NCBI GenBank assembly: GCA_905215335.1 | Contig: CAJMPQ010000006.1 | Coordinates: 1-64,000, forward strand | DNA from: an uncultured bacterium | GTDB lineage: Bacteria > Cyanobacteriota > Vampirovibrionia > Gastranaerophilales > Gastranaerophilaceae | Direction of reading: 5' to 3' | Length of the DNA: 64,000 nucleotides | Shown: one piece after another, positions 26,057 to 34,557 of the stretch | How positions within the stretch are numbered: the first letter of the stretch is position 1 | Layout: every line of letters begins with the position of its first letter | The notes under the pieces: generated by a model | The model's input: the letters and a program-made list of their open reading frames with translations, nothing else | What the model was told of the DNA's origin: nothing | Databases searched by the model: none | Made by a program: the position numbers and the translations under genes

Positions 26057-26575
26057 ATGAGTGATAAAAATTCTCATTATTCAGGTAGTAAAAAGGAATT
26101 ATTATTTCTAAGTTTTGTTTTGATATTGTGCTCTTTTGGAGTAATTTGGGCTTCAACTTGCAAGGAGTCTTTATTGGAAAAATTAACTTTTGATAAAACC
26201 AATAATACAGTTCAGTTGCAAAAAATTGTGCCATATTCAAAAGCAAAAACTTTTGCTGATTATTCCGATGTTGAATCTTTAGCAATTGTTAATGTTACAA
26301 AAATCGGATTATTTAAAATTCGTTTTGCTTGTTACAATACAGCGATCATATTGAAAAATGGTTTAGAAGTTCCTACTTATACTATTTGTAATAGCAATAG
26401 AAAAGAGACAATTAAATTAAATAATAAAATTAAGAACTTTATGAAAAATAAAGAAGAAAAGCAGATGTCTTTCTTGCGTTTATCAATTCTTAATTTGGTA
26501 TGGACAATTATTGGTTTAATTGGTTTTATTTTTGGTATTAGTACATTTATAGAAGGAATGAGAATTAAAAAATAA
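26057..26575 (+). CDS. small membrane protein downstream of plsY
   Basis: 172 residues with hydrophobic segments at about 16-36 and near the C-terminus (around LNLVWTIIGLIGFIFG). The stretch between them is probably extracytoplasmic or a soluble loop. ATG 26057 is one base after the plsY stop; a longer frame into plsY is less likely. Cotranscription with plsY is inferred from spacing. No family recognised. Confidence 0.6.
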   Translation: MSDKNSHYSGSKKELLFLSFVLILCSFGVIWASTCKESLLEKLTFDKTNNTVQLQKIVPYSKAKTFADYSDVESLAIVNVTKIGLFKIRFACYNTAIILKNGLEVPTYTICNSNRKETIKLNNKIKNFMKNKEEKQMSFLRLSILNLVWTIIGLIGFIFGISTFIEGMRIKK

Positions 26576-26611
26576 TTCTTATTTAGATAGGTTTTCAAAA
26601 TAAGGAGTATA

Positions 26612-26645
26612 AAAAAAAGGCGGTTCAAATTATGATCCGCCTGTC
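26612..26645 (-). terminator. intrinsic terminator of the yggS-sepF operon
   Basis: A 9-bp stem (26618-26626 with 26634-26642, one mismatch) is followed, on the minus strand, by eight Ts. It therefore serves sepF rather than the plus-strand gene. Confidence 0.75.
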
Positions 26646-26683
26646 TTTATTTAAACTATCTCTCTTCTCATACCAAAATTATT

Positions 26684-27205
26684 CTATTGTAGAGATGTTC
26701 TCCACAAAGAATCGTTAAATTTGCTTTGTTGTGCGCTAGTATCAGCAGATAATGTTACATTGCTTGGAGCAAATACAAATACTAGATCGCCAACTTTTTT
26801 AGGGTTACCGTTAAGAGCTTGAGAAGCACCACAAACAAAATCAATAGTTCTTTGAGATTGTTCTTTGTCTAATAAGTGCAAGTTAAGCATAACGATTTTT
26901 CTATCTTTTAGGTGTTGAACAATAGTAGCAGCATCATCGAAAGAACGAGGTTCAACAACTACAACTTCGTTACCGCCTCTGTTGATACTTGGGTGGCTGA
27001 TAACTTTTGCTTCTTGATGTTTTTCCATCATTGGAACTGGTGTATAAGCAGGAGCAACTTCTCTTAAAGCACTTCCTTCTTCTACATAATCATAACCATC
27101 ATCATAATCATCTTCTTCATTCATATCAACAAAAGGATTTTCCCCACGGAAACCATCCATTACGAAATCTACAACTTTTTTGAAACTATCTGCTATTGCT
27201 GCCAC
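26684..27205 (-). CDS. sepF: cell division protein SepF
   Basis: 173 residues. SepF bundles FtsZ filaments and tethers them to the membrane. The conserved C-terminal domain starts at about residue 78 (VVVEPRSFDDAATIVQHL) and contains RKIVMLNLHLL, RTIDFVCGAS and VFVFAPSNV. The N-terminus is an amphipathic segment followed by an acidic linker. The start is GTG 27205, supported by GGAGG 8 bp upstream. yggS lies 20 bp upstream, the same order as ylmE-ylmF elsewhere. Confidence 0.93.
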   Translation of the reverse strand: MAAIADSFKKVVDFVMDGFRGENPFVDMNEEDDYDDGYDYVEEGSALREVAPAYTPVPMMEKHQEAKVISHPSINRGGNEVVVVEPRSFDDAATIVQHLKDRKIVMLNLHLLDKEQSQRTIDFVCGASQALNGNPKKVGDLVFVFAPSNVTLSADTSAQQSKFNDSLWRTSLQ

Positions 27206-27225
27206 CGATCTATCCTCCGTACATT

Positions 27226-27891
27226 TTATCTAAATAATTTTCTACCTACCCTTAACATTGTCGAACCTGTTTGAGCCGCAATTTTGTAATCTTGACTCAT
27301 ACCCATTGAAATCTCTCCCAATTTACAGTTATATTTTTTTTCTAAATCATTTCGGATTTGTACAACTTCCAAAAATAATTTTTCAATTTCATCTTCAGCG
27401 ATTCCTAGTGGAGCCATGTTCATTACTCCAACTATTTCAATTCCTTTTAAGTTTTGGATTTGCTCAAAGTCTTTGAATACTTCTTCTTTTGAAAAACCAA
27501 ATTTTTGTTCTTCATTTGCATTATTTACTTGAATAAGTATTTTTTGTACTTTACCAATTTCTAATGCATGTTGAGATATACTTTGAGCGAGTTTTACAGA
27601 ATCTACAGAGTGAATATATTCAAAAACTTTTATTGCTTGCTTAACTTTGTTTGTTTGTAAGTGACCAATAAAGTGGAATGTTGAATTTTGTCTCACTTCA
27701 TCCGGCAGATTTGCAATTTTTGCTGAAGCCTCAATTACTCTTGATTCTCCGAAGTCGCGAATACCTGCATTGTATGCTGTAATTATTGCTTCTTCATCGA
27801 AGTATTTAGTAACTGCGATTATTCTAGGTTTACAAGGTGCGATTTCTTCTTGTATTTGTAAAAGATTTTGCTTAATTGTTTCGTACATCAT
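27226..27891 (-). CDS. yggS: YggS-family PLP-binding protein
   Basis: 221 residues of the YggS/YBL036C family, a TIM-barrel fold that binds pyridoxal phosphate and keeps cellular PLP balanced, with no known enzymatic reaction. The PLP lysine is in AVTKYF (about residue 28), with HFIGHLQTNK and SMGMSQDYKIA as further signatures. Two consecutive ATGs (27891 and 27888) follow GAGGTG, and either could start translation. It is the first gene of the yggS-sepF pair. Confidence 0.93.
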   Translation of the reverse strand: MMYETIKQNLLQIQEEIAPCKPRIIAVTKYFDEEAIITAYNAGIRDFGESRVIEASAKIANLPDEVRQNSTFHFIGHLQTNKVKQAIKVFEYIHSVDSVKLAQSISQHALEIGKVQKILIQVNNANEEQKFGFSKEEVFKDFEQIQNLKGIEIVGVMNMAPLGIAEDEIEKLFLEVVQIRNDLEKKYNCKLGEISMGMSQDYKIAAQTGSTMLRVGRKLFR

Positions 27892-28002
27892 TTCACCTCT
27901 ACAAGAAAATAGCTCTAAACATGAGCATAATTTAATTGTACTCTAACTTTTCGGCATGTCCAAAATAATTAATCCTTTATGGTTTTTGTAAATAGTAGAG
28001 TA

Positions 28003-28035
28003 GGCTGAAATCATGTCACTGACATGATTTCAGCC
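28003..28035. repeat. perfect 15-bp inverted repeat in a 329-bp gene-free stretch
   Basis: GGCTGAAATCATGTC (28003-28017) and its exact complement (28021-28035) are separated by 3 bp. There is no T-run on either side, so it does not look like a standard terminator. It lies between the start of yggS and the end of the DUF2023 gene. The rest of 27892-28220 is AT-rich with nothing else recognised. Confidence 0.8.
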
Positions 28036-28220
28036 CTGTGGACTTTGATTTTATTAGGTTTACAAAACTTAATACTGCAATTTATCCAATATATTAAAAT
28101 CCTTGTTATTATTGAAAAGCATGCTTTTTTCTTCAACTTCATCAATATTTAGATGGAGCGAAAATTTTTTTTGAAAATTTTACGAAATTTACAAAAAGTT
28201 ACAGTTTTGTTTGCGTAACA

Positions 28221-28532
28221 TTAAATTTTACTTAAAATCCTTTTATATTGCTCATTTCTGGAATATCCAAGCATTATTCCAAGAATAAAATCTTCTTTTG
28301 GTGATAATTTATCAAGATTTCTACTTGAAAAATGTTTTAAAATTTCAAGACAGTCTTGATTTCCAAAGAAGATATTTGTTTTTTGGTTTTCTAAATCAAT
28401 TGTTATATGTGCGATTTTTAGTTGTTGAAGCAGATTAATATAATCTTTGATATTTTTAGTTTCAATTGTATATAGTGATAAATCTCTCATCCCTTTTTTA
28501 TATTCATAGATTAGATTTTTAAATAATTCCAT
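28221..28532 (-). CDS. DUF2023-like protein
   Basis: 103 residues. The start, IYEYKKGMRDLSLYT, matches the conserved N-terminal helix of the DUF2023 family, small proteins of unknown function. The middle is an alpha/beta region (HITIDLENQKTNIFFGN), and the C-terminus has GIMLGYSRNEQYKR, typical of the family. GAGGG lies 7 bp before the ATG. It stands alone between yggS and a divergent transporter gene. Confidence 0.65.
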   Translation of the reverse strand: MELFKNLIYEYKKGMRDLSLYTIETKNIKDYINLLQQLKIAHITIDLENQKTNIFFGNQDCLEILKHFSSRNLDKLSPKEDFILGIMLGYSRNEQYKRILSKI

Positions 28533-28627
28533 CAGCTACCCTCTTTTTACTCTTCTACTTTTATAGACTAAATTTTTCTAAAAAAGTTTCTTTGTGATAA
28601 TATATTTTTTGCAAAAGGAAGTAGTAT

Positions 28628-29434
28628 ATGAATTTACCAAATAATGTTGGATTAGCATTTAGTCTTACGATGTTAGCTGGTTTAACAACAGCTATCGGTG
28701 GAGCTATTGCTTTTATTACCAAAAAAGATAATTTGAAGGCTTTATCAATAGGGCTTGGTTTTTCGGCAGGTGTAATGATTTTTGTTTCGCTTGTCGATAT
28801 TATTCCTAATTCGGAGACTTTATTGAAGGTAAATTTCCCTCATATATATCAATGGTTAGTTTATGGTGGGTTTATTTTAGGGATATTAGTCTCAGTTCTG
28901 ATAGACTATTTCCTACCGGATCACATTGATGCTGAAGAATTGTTAGACCCTGATTCAGAAGATAAAGCAAAAAAAGATCATTATAAATTACAAAGAGCGG
29001 GTATGCTCACTGCAATTGCGATTTGTATTCATAATTTCCCTGAAGGTATGGCTACATTTTTGACAACAACTCAGGATATTACATTAGGTTTTTCTGTGGC
29101 ATTAGCTATAGCTATTCACAATATTCCAGAGGGTATTGCGGTTGCATTACCAATTTATCATGTTACCGGTAAAAAACGTTATGCTATGTTGTATGCAGCT
29201 TTATCAGGTATAACAGAACCAATTGGAGCTTTAGTTGGTATGTTTGTATTTGGGTTATTTGTTCCGCAAATTATGGTGGGATTTTTAATGGCAGCTGTTG
29301 CAGGTATTATGACCTATATTTCATTTGATACGTTATTACCTTTATCTAAAGAATATGGCAATTGGCATTTGTCTATTGTAGGTATTATTTCTGGTATTTT
29401 ATTTATCTGGCTAAGTCTAATTTTATTAGGATAA
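28628..29434 (+). CDS. ZIP-family metal transporter (ZupT-like)
   Basis: 268 residues with eight membrane segments. ZIP proteins bring Zn2+, Fe2+ or other divalent metals into the cytoplasm. The binuclear metal site is visible in segments 4 and 5: HNFPEG (about residue 135) and HNIPEG (about 163). Segment 2 is GLGFSAGVMIFVSLVDI. The loop between segments 3 and 4 is acidic (DAEELLDPDSED), where many ZIPs have His. GGAAG precedes ATG 28628. Metal specificity is unknown. Confidence 0.9.
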   Translation: MNLPNNVGLAFSLTMLAGLTTAIGGAIAFITKKDNLKALSIGLGFSAGVMIFVSLVDIIPNSETLLKVNFPHIYQWLVYGGFILGILVSVLIDYFLPDHIDAEELLDPDSEDKAKKDHYKLQRAGMLTAIAICIHNFPEGMATFLTTTQDITLGFSVALAIAIHNIPEGIAVALPIYHVTGKKRYAMLYAALSGITEPIGALVGMFVFGLFVPQIMVGFLMAAVAGIMTYISFDTLLPLSKEYGNWHLSIVGIISGILFIWLSLILLG

Positions 29435-29487
29435 CAATTTTAGATAAGATTTTGCCTTGTTTTTACTTAACAAAATTACAAAAAGTA

Positions 29488-29516
29488 TCGACAATTTGTT
29501 ATTTTTGTTGTACATT
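29488..29516 (+). promoter_or_regulatory. promoter of rplI
   Basis: TCGACA (29488-29493) and TACATT (29511-29516) are separated by 17 bp, 43 bp before the ATG. Confidence 0.5.
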
Positions 29517-29559
29517 AGGGCTACATGCAGAAATATAAATACAAAAGGAGAATTTTATT

Positions 29560-30057
29560 ATGCAAGTTATATTAAAAAAAGATGTACAAAACTTAGGTGA
29601 AGCTGGCGATATTATCAATGTTAAAGATGGTTATGCTAGAAACTTCTTATTACCTCAAGCTGTAGCTGAAGTTGCAACTGAAGGTGCTTTACAAAATAGA
29701 GAAAAAAATATCGCTAGAATTAAAGCTAAACAAGAAAAATTACACAAAGAAGCTTTAGAAAAAGCTGCTGCTATTGAAAAATTTGCTAAATTAGAATTAT
29801 CAGCAAAAGCTGGTGAATCTGGTAAATTGTTCGGTACAATTACAACTAAAAAATTAACTGAAGAATTAGCAGCAAAAACAGGTATTGAAGTAGATAGAAA
29901 AACAGTTTCATTAAATGCTCCAATCAATAAAATTGGTGAATACACAATGTTAATCAAATTAACTTCTAAAGTTAAATGTGAATTAACAGTTGTTGTTTCA
30001 GCTTCTGAAGTTGTAAAAGAATCTATCGAAGAACAATCTGAAGAAGCAGCTGAATAG
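29560..30057 (+). CDS. rplI: 50S ribosomal protein L9
   Basis: 165 residues. The N-terminal RNA-binding domain has the signature LKKDVQNLGEAGDIINVKDG and GYARNFLLP. A long connecting helix full of Lys/Ala/Glu and the C-terminal domain (GKLFGTITTKKLTEEL) follow. The length is ~15 residues more than usual because of an acidic C-terminal tail. AAGGAGA lies before ATG 29560. The next gene begins 22 bp after the stop. Confidence 0.96.
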   Translation: MQVILKKDVQNLGEAGDIINVKDGYARNFLLPQAVAEVATEGALQNREKNIARIKAKQEKLHKEALEKAAAIEKFAKLELSAKAGESGKLFGTITTKKLTEELAAKTGIEVDRKTVSLNAPINKIGEYTMLIKLTSKVKCELTVVVSASEVVKESIEEQSEEAAE

Positions 30058-30079
30058 TTTTAGTTAATCGGGAGTGAGA

Positions 30080-31156
30080 ATGAATCAGTATTCTAATCTG
30101 AAATTACAAGCATTAGCAATTGGTTCACTTCCGCATAATAACTTAAATGACGCGATGACATTGGTAAAAAAGGATTTTTCAATAGTTCCTTTTTATCCAC
30201 AATTAGCAAATATTAGTAAAAACGAAGACATGATTATTCAATTTTTAGAAGGCATGCCTTCGTTTTTTTCTGATAAAATTGAGGAATTTGCTTTTGATTT
30301 GGAAGATGAAGATTTTCTAATTGCATTAGAAGAATTTTTTACTGATTATGAAGAGATAATTTCAGGGAATGATTTTTCTATATTGGAAAAATATGGAATT
30401 AGTAATCAGTTTTCGTCAGCATTTCCAGAGTTTATAAATTTAGTTAAAGAAACTAAGCCGGAATTTGCAAAAGGGCAAATTGTTGGGCCTTTTACATTAG
30501 CAACTTCTTTGTTGGATAAAGATGGTAAATGCGCTGTTTATGATGAAACTTTAAGAGATATTATTGTGAAATTATTATCTTTAAAAGCTCTATGGCAAAT
30601 TCGACACATAAAATTAGCAAATCCTACTACTGTTCCGATTATATTTATGGATGAACCTTCAGTGTCACAATTAGGAACTTCTGCGTATTTAACCATTTCA
30701 GAAAATGATGTTGTTCAAATGTTAAAAGAAATTTCGGAATTGATAAAAGCAAATGGTGGAATTAGTGCAATACATTGCTGTGGTAAATGCGATTGGTGTA
30801 TACCTATAAATGCTGGTGTTGATATTATTAATTTTGATGCGTTTGCTTTTGCTCAGAATTTAAGTGTTTACAGTTCTGCGGTGGAAGAATTTTTGTTATC
30901 CGGAGGAAAGATTGCTTGGGGATTAGTTCCGACTTTGGATAGTGTAGCTTTAGAAAATATTACATTAGAAGATTTGGTTCTTAAATTTAAAAATTCAGTA
31001 AATTATTTGACTAAAAAAGGTGTTGATGAGAAACTTATTATAGATAATTCGTTGATAACATCATCTTGTGGAGCGGGTTCACTGTCAATAGAGTTGGCGC
31101 AGAAGGCTATGGATTTAGTTTTTGAACTATCGAAGACTTTAAAAGAGAGGTTTTGA
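30080..31156 (+). CDS. uroporphyrinogen decarboxylase/MetE-like methyltransferase
   Basis: 358 residues with the (beta/alpha)8 layout of the UroD and cobalamin-independent methionine synthase superfamily. QIVGPFTLATSLL (about 139), IIFMDEPSVSQLG (about 195) and the metal-type motif HCCGKCDW (about 232) are visible. Such Cys/His motifs bind zinc that activates thiols in MtaA/CmuA/MetE-type methyltransferases. It is unlikely to be HemE itself because the HemE arginine motif is absent. ATG 30080 follows GGGAG; GTG 30074 overlaps that site. It leads an operon with a CooC-like ATPase and folD, which suggests one-carbon or corrinoid chemistry. Exact reaction unknown. Confidence 0.7.
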   Translation: MNQYSNLKLQALAIGSLPHNNLNDAMTLVKKDFSIVPFYPQLANISKNEDMIIQFLEGMPSFFSDKIEEFAFDLEDEDFLIALEEFFTDYEEIISGNDFSILEKYGISNQFSSAFPEFINLVKETKPEFAKGQIVGPFTLATSLLDKDGKCAVYDETLRDIIVKLLSLKALWQIRHIKLANPTTVPIIFMDEPSVSQLGTSAYLTISENDVVQMLKEISELIKANGGISAIHCCGKCDWCIPINAGVDIINFDAFAFAQNLSVYSSAVEEFLLSGGKIAWGLVPTLDSVALENITLEDLVLKFKNSVNYLTKKGVDEKLIIDNSLITSSCGAGSLSIELAQKAMDLVFELSKTLKERF

Positions 31157-31158
31157 TT

Positions 31159-31911
31159 TTGACTGTAAAATTAGCAATAACAGGTAAAAGTGGAAGTGGA
31201 AAAACTACAATAGTTAAGGCATTTATGGAAATTTTCAAAGAGATGTTTCCAGAAAAATCTATATTGCTTTTTGATAATGATTTGTCAAGCGAATTAGGGC
31301 ATAGTTTTGGTTTGGATATTAGAAATACCATTTATGGTATTAGAAGTGGAAAGCACGAATATAAGACTGGTATTCCTGAAGATATGACAAAACAAGAATT
31401 TATCGAGTGGGCTATGGAAGATATTTTAGTTCCTATTGATGATAATGTTGATATTATTGTTTCTTGGTTTGTTGGTTCTAAAGATTGCAGATGTCCTATT
31501 ACAAAACAAATCTCAACTGCAGTATCAAAAGTTATTGAACGTTATGATTTAGTTATATTTGATTGTGAATTTGATTTAAAATATTTAAATCAACTTGTTG
31601 ATGTTGAAATTGATTCAACAATTATTGTTGCAAGACCTAGTGAAGAATCTGCACATTTGGCAAAACGTATTGAAGAATTCAGTGCAAAGTATGCTGCTGG
31701 TAATCAATTGGGTGTTGTTATAAATAAGGTTGATAATGATAATTTATCATCAGTTTATGAGTTGTTGAATAAATATGATTTAGATGTTTTGGGAGTTATC
31801 CCATATGACAAAGACTTGAAAGAACATTCAATGTCAAGAGATTCAAAAGTTGTACAAGACGCAATAAAACAATTCTATTTCAGATTAAATTTACCGCAAG
31901 TTCAACAGTAG
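31159..31911 (+). CDS. CooC-like nickel/corrinoid maturation ATPase
   Basis: 250 residues, a SIMIBI-class P-loop ATPase. The Walker A is GKSGSGKTT (9-17); FDCEFDLKYL near 150 is the switch region. A C-x-C motif (C110, C112) matches the position of the metal-binding CxC of CooC, which inserts nickel into carbon monoxide dehydrogenase. Related proteins also serve corrinoid proteins. The start is a TTG at 31159, two bases after the previous stop, with GAGAGG 8 bp upstream. No CODH gene is visible here. The role is inferred from family and neighbours. Confidence 0.7.
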   Translation: MTVKLAITGKSGSGKTTIVKAFMEIFKEMFPEKSILLFDNDLSSELGHSFGLDIRNTIYGIRSGKHEYKTGIPEDMTKQEFIEWAMEDILVPIDDNVDIIVSWFVGSKDCRCPITKQISTAVSKVIERYDLVIFDCEFDLKYLNQLVDVEIDSTIIVARPSEESAHLAKRIEEFSAKYAAGNQLGVVINKVDNDNLSSVYELLNKYDLDVLGVIPYDKDLKEHSMSRDSKVVQDAIKQFYFRLNLPQVQQ

Positions 31912-31919
31912 AGGTATGA

Positions 31920-32753
31920 ATGGCAGAAATTATTGATGGTAAAAAATTAAGAGATAAAATTTTAGATAATTTGAAATTAAAAATCGATGGTTTTGATAAG
32001 AAGCCTAAGTTAGTTGTTATTTTGGTGGGTGATAATCCTGCTAGTAAAATATATGTAAATAACAAGAAAAAAATGGCAGAAAAAGTCGGTATAATTTCTG
32101 AGGTTATAAATTATCCATCAAGTATTTCTGAAAAAGAATTATTGGTAAAAATTGAAGAATTGAATAAAGATGAAGCTGTTACTGCAATATTAGTTCAGTT
32201 GCCATTACCAGAGCATATTTCAAAAGAAAATGTAATGAATACTATTGCTCCAGAAAAAGATGTTGATGGTTTTACTCCTTATAATTTTGGTAAATTATTT
32301 TCGGGAGAAGCACCAATGGTTTATCCTTGTACTCCAAAAGGTATATTACTATTGTTAGATGAATATGGGGTTTCTCTAGAAGGAAAACATGTTGTTATTG
32401 TAGGACGATCAAATATTGTAGGTAGACCATTGTCTCAGATGATATTAAATCGTAATGCTACAGTTACGGTATGTCATAGTCATACAAAAAATCTTTCCGA
32501 AATAACAAAAACTGCAGATGTGTTGATTTCTGCAGTGGGGAAAAATATTATAGAAGGGAAAATGATAAAATCTGGTTGTGTAGTTATAGATGTAGGAATT
32601 TTCAAAGATGAAAACGGGAAGACCCGAGGAGACGTAGACTTTGAAAATGTTTCTAAATCTGCATCATATATTACACCTGTTCCAGGCGGAGTTGGACCAA
32701 TGACTATAGCTTCATTGATGTTGAATACCGTGGAACTTTTTGAAAAGAAATAA
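31920..32753 (+). CDS. folD: methylenetetrahydrofolate dehydrogenase/cyclohydrolase
   Basis: 277 residues. FolD interconverts methylene-, methenyl- and formyl-tetrahydrofolate with NAD(P). Typical features: YVNNKKKMAEKVGI, with the catalytic lysine region, QLPLPEHI, KDVDGFTPYNFGKL, and the dinucleotide-binding VGRSNIVGRP. The C-terminus has TPVPGGVGPMT. It begins 8 bp after the CooC-like gene with GAGG as ribosome site, so it is probably the third gene of the operon. Confidence 0.95.
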   Translation: MAEIIDGKKLRDKILDNLKLKIDGFDKKPKLVVILVGDNPASKIYVNNKKKMAEKVGIISEVINYPSSISEKELLVKIEELNKDEAVTAILVQLPLPEHISKENVMNTIAPEKDVDGFTPYNFGKLFSGEAPMVYPCTPKGILLLLDEYGVSLEGKHVVIVGRSNIVGRPLSQMILNRNATVTVCHSHTKNLSEITKTADVLISAVGKNIIEGKMIKSGCVVIDVGIFKDENGKTRGDVDFENVSKSASYITPVPGGVGPMTIASLMLNTVELFEKK

Positions 32754-32802
32754 ATGTTATCCTGAATTATATTTTCTGAATAACATTTATTCTTAAATCT
32801 TG

Positions 32803-33132
32803 TTATGAGTTCACAAGATTCAATGTACAGCTTGTCTTGATGTTGTTGTTTACCATTGTCTTTAATGATGAAATTTCGTTTTCAATTGCTGTTAATTGAG
32901 AATCTAATGAATCTTTTTCAGTTTCTAATTGATCATCTAAATCTTGGTAGTAAATGTAATCCGCATCTTCGGTATAATCAGAACCTGTATCACCAGCATA
33001 TTCTCTTTCAATTGCTGTCATTTGCGAAGTTGCATATTGAATTTGGTTTTGAATAGATGTGTACTGAAATTGTAAAAAGTTTTTTTGTAAAGTCAATAAA
33101 CTCTTTTGACTTGCTAATGCTAAAAATGCCAT
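32803..33132 (-). CDS. small all-coiled-coil protein related to the 20463 protein
   Basis: 109 residues, nearly all helical. The first half (LALASQKSLLTLQ, FQYTSIQNQI, MTAIEREY) resembles the N-terminus of the 595-residue protein at 20463, and the last half (LETEKDSLDSQL, IENEISSL) resembles its C-terminus. It looks like the two ends joined without the ~480-residue central region. No signal peptide. AAGGAGACG lies 9 bp before the ATG. It could be a filament subunit, adaptor or exported protein; none of these is proven. Confidence 0.65.
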   Translation of the reverse strand: MAFLALASQKSLLTLQKNFLQFQYTSIQNQIQYATSQMTAIEREYAGDTGSDYTEDADYIYYQDLDDQLETEKDSLDSQLTAIENEISSLKTMVNNNIKTSCTLNLVNS

Positions 33133-33360
33133 ATCTCTCGTCTCCTTATTTATAAAGTTCTCTCGTATATATAAAGTTTTTTAGAGAAGTCTAATTTCAG
33201 AAAGTGTTATTTTTGTAACATTTATTTACATATCGTTTAAATGTGTTAATTTTATTGAGCTTTAGAATATTGGTGTTTGTAAATCTATATGTAAAATACT
33301 TGCCTGATTGAGTTATTTTAAGCTAAAATGAGGGTAATGTTGGGGAGGAATCGGACCAAA

Positions 33361-34557
33361 ATGCCGAAAGTAGCAAGACAATATGATGGTAGATATTCGG
33401 AATATAGTTTTTCGAGTTCTTATCATAGAGATGGACATTATAATTCTAGACATGTAGAATCAAGTGTTTATTATTCGGAATTAAGAAATGCAAATAGACC
33501 AAAGAAAAAATCAACTAAAAAGAAAAATTTATTTCAATTTTTAGTTTCTTGTTCTTTTTTAGCTTTTATGTTGTTCTATGCTATGCCATTTTCTTTTAAT
33601 AATATAACTAAGGCTATGTTTGTTCCTACTCCTTATAAAAATATTTCAACAGATATGGAAAGTTTAGCATTCCCAACTCATGATTATCTTTCAAATGCTT
33701 GGTTTATGGGTGAAAGATCTTTTAGAATGGCCGCTGATACTAAAAATGCTCAGATGGAACCAATAAAAGAAAATGTTAATATGCCTGTTTTACAAAGTGA
33801 ATTGAAAACTTTAATGGAATCTTATCCAACAGTACAACCAGCAGTTTATGTTTGGGATTATGAGACAGGAAATTATGTAGATATTGATGCTTCAAAAATA
33901 TATTCTACTGCCAGCATTATTAAGATTCCGGTTTTAATAGATGTATTTAAATCAATAGAAGCTGGTCAAATTTCATTGGAAGATACAATTCCATTAACAG
34001 AATACTTCAGAAGTGAAGGTTCCGGAAGTTTGCAATTTAAAGCAAGAAATTCAGAGTATACAATTGATGAATTAGCTGAAAAAATGATTACCGAATCAGA
34101 TAATTCTGCAACAAATATGTTAATGGCAAAAGTTGGTTCAATGACCGATGTTAATCAGGCGATTAGAGATTGGGGTATAAAGCATACAGAAGTTAAAACT
34201 TGGTTACCTGATTTAACCGGAAATAATCATACTACAGCTAGAGATATGGCTATGATGCTTTACAATATCGAAAACAATGATAAATTTTTAACAGAAGCAT
34301 CTCGTAGTAAAATGTTAAATTATATGGGACATGTACATAATAACCGCTTAATTCAAGCTGGTTTAGGAGAAGGTGCAGTATTTTTGCATAAAACTGGAGA
34401 TATTGGTTCAATGTTAGGTGATGCAGGTATAGTAATTGCTCCAAATGGGAAAAAATACATTGTTGTAATTTTAGCAAATCGTCCTCATAATGCAATTGCT
34501 GGTAAAGATTTTATAGTTCACGCATCTGAAATTATTTATAATTACATGGTGAGATAA
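33361..34557 (+). CDS. membrane-anchored class A beta-lactamase-like serine hydrolase
   Basis: 398 residues. A basic Arg/Ser/Tyr-rich cytoplasmic tail (1-56), one membrane segment (57-77), then a linker and a penicillin-recognising domain from ~140. Catalytic motifs: SIIK (S185, K188), SDN (246-248) and KTG (344-346). The omega-loop that holds Glu166 in class A beta-lactamases reads WLPDL here, with Leu at the Glu position, so efficient beta-lactam hydrolysis is unlikely; a D,D-carboxypeptidase or cell-wall role is more plausible. ATG 33361 is chosen because GGGGAGGA lies 12 bp upstream; ATG 33337 or 33328 remain possible. The stop overlaps the ATG of ldpA. Confidence 0.8.
   Translation: MPKVARQYDGRYSEYSFSSSYHRDGHYNSRHVESSVYYSELRNANRPKKKSTKKKNLFQFLVSCSFLAFMLFYAMPFSFNNITKAMFVPTPYKNISTDMESLAFPTHDYLSNAWFMGERSFRMAADTKNAQMEPIKENVNMPVLQSELKTLMESYPTVQPAVYVWDYETGNYVDIDASKIYSTASIIKIPVLIDVFKSIEAGQISLEDTIPLTEYFRSEGSGSLQFKARNSEYTIDELAEKMITESDNSATNMLMAKVGSMTDVNQAIRDWGIKHTEVKTWLPDLTGNNHTTARDMAMMLYNIENNDKFLTEASRSKMLNYMGHVHNNRLIQAGLGEGAVFLHKTGDIGSMLGDAGIVIAPNGKKYIVVILANRPHNAIAGKDFIVHASEIIYNYMVR

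Noticed and set aside
28003..28035. Intrinsic terminator
   Set aside because: The stem is perfect but has no T-run on either strand.
33361..34557. Antibiotic-resistance beta-lactamase
   Set aside because: The position equivalent to Glu166 is Leu, so it is not called a resistance enzyme.
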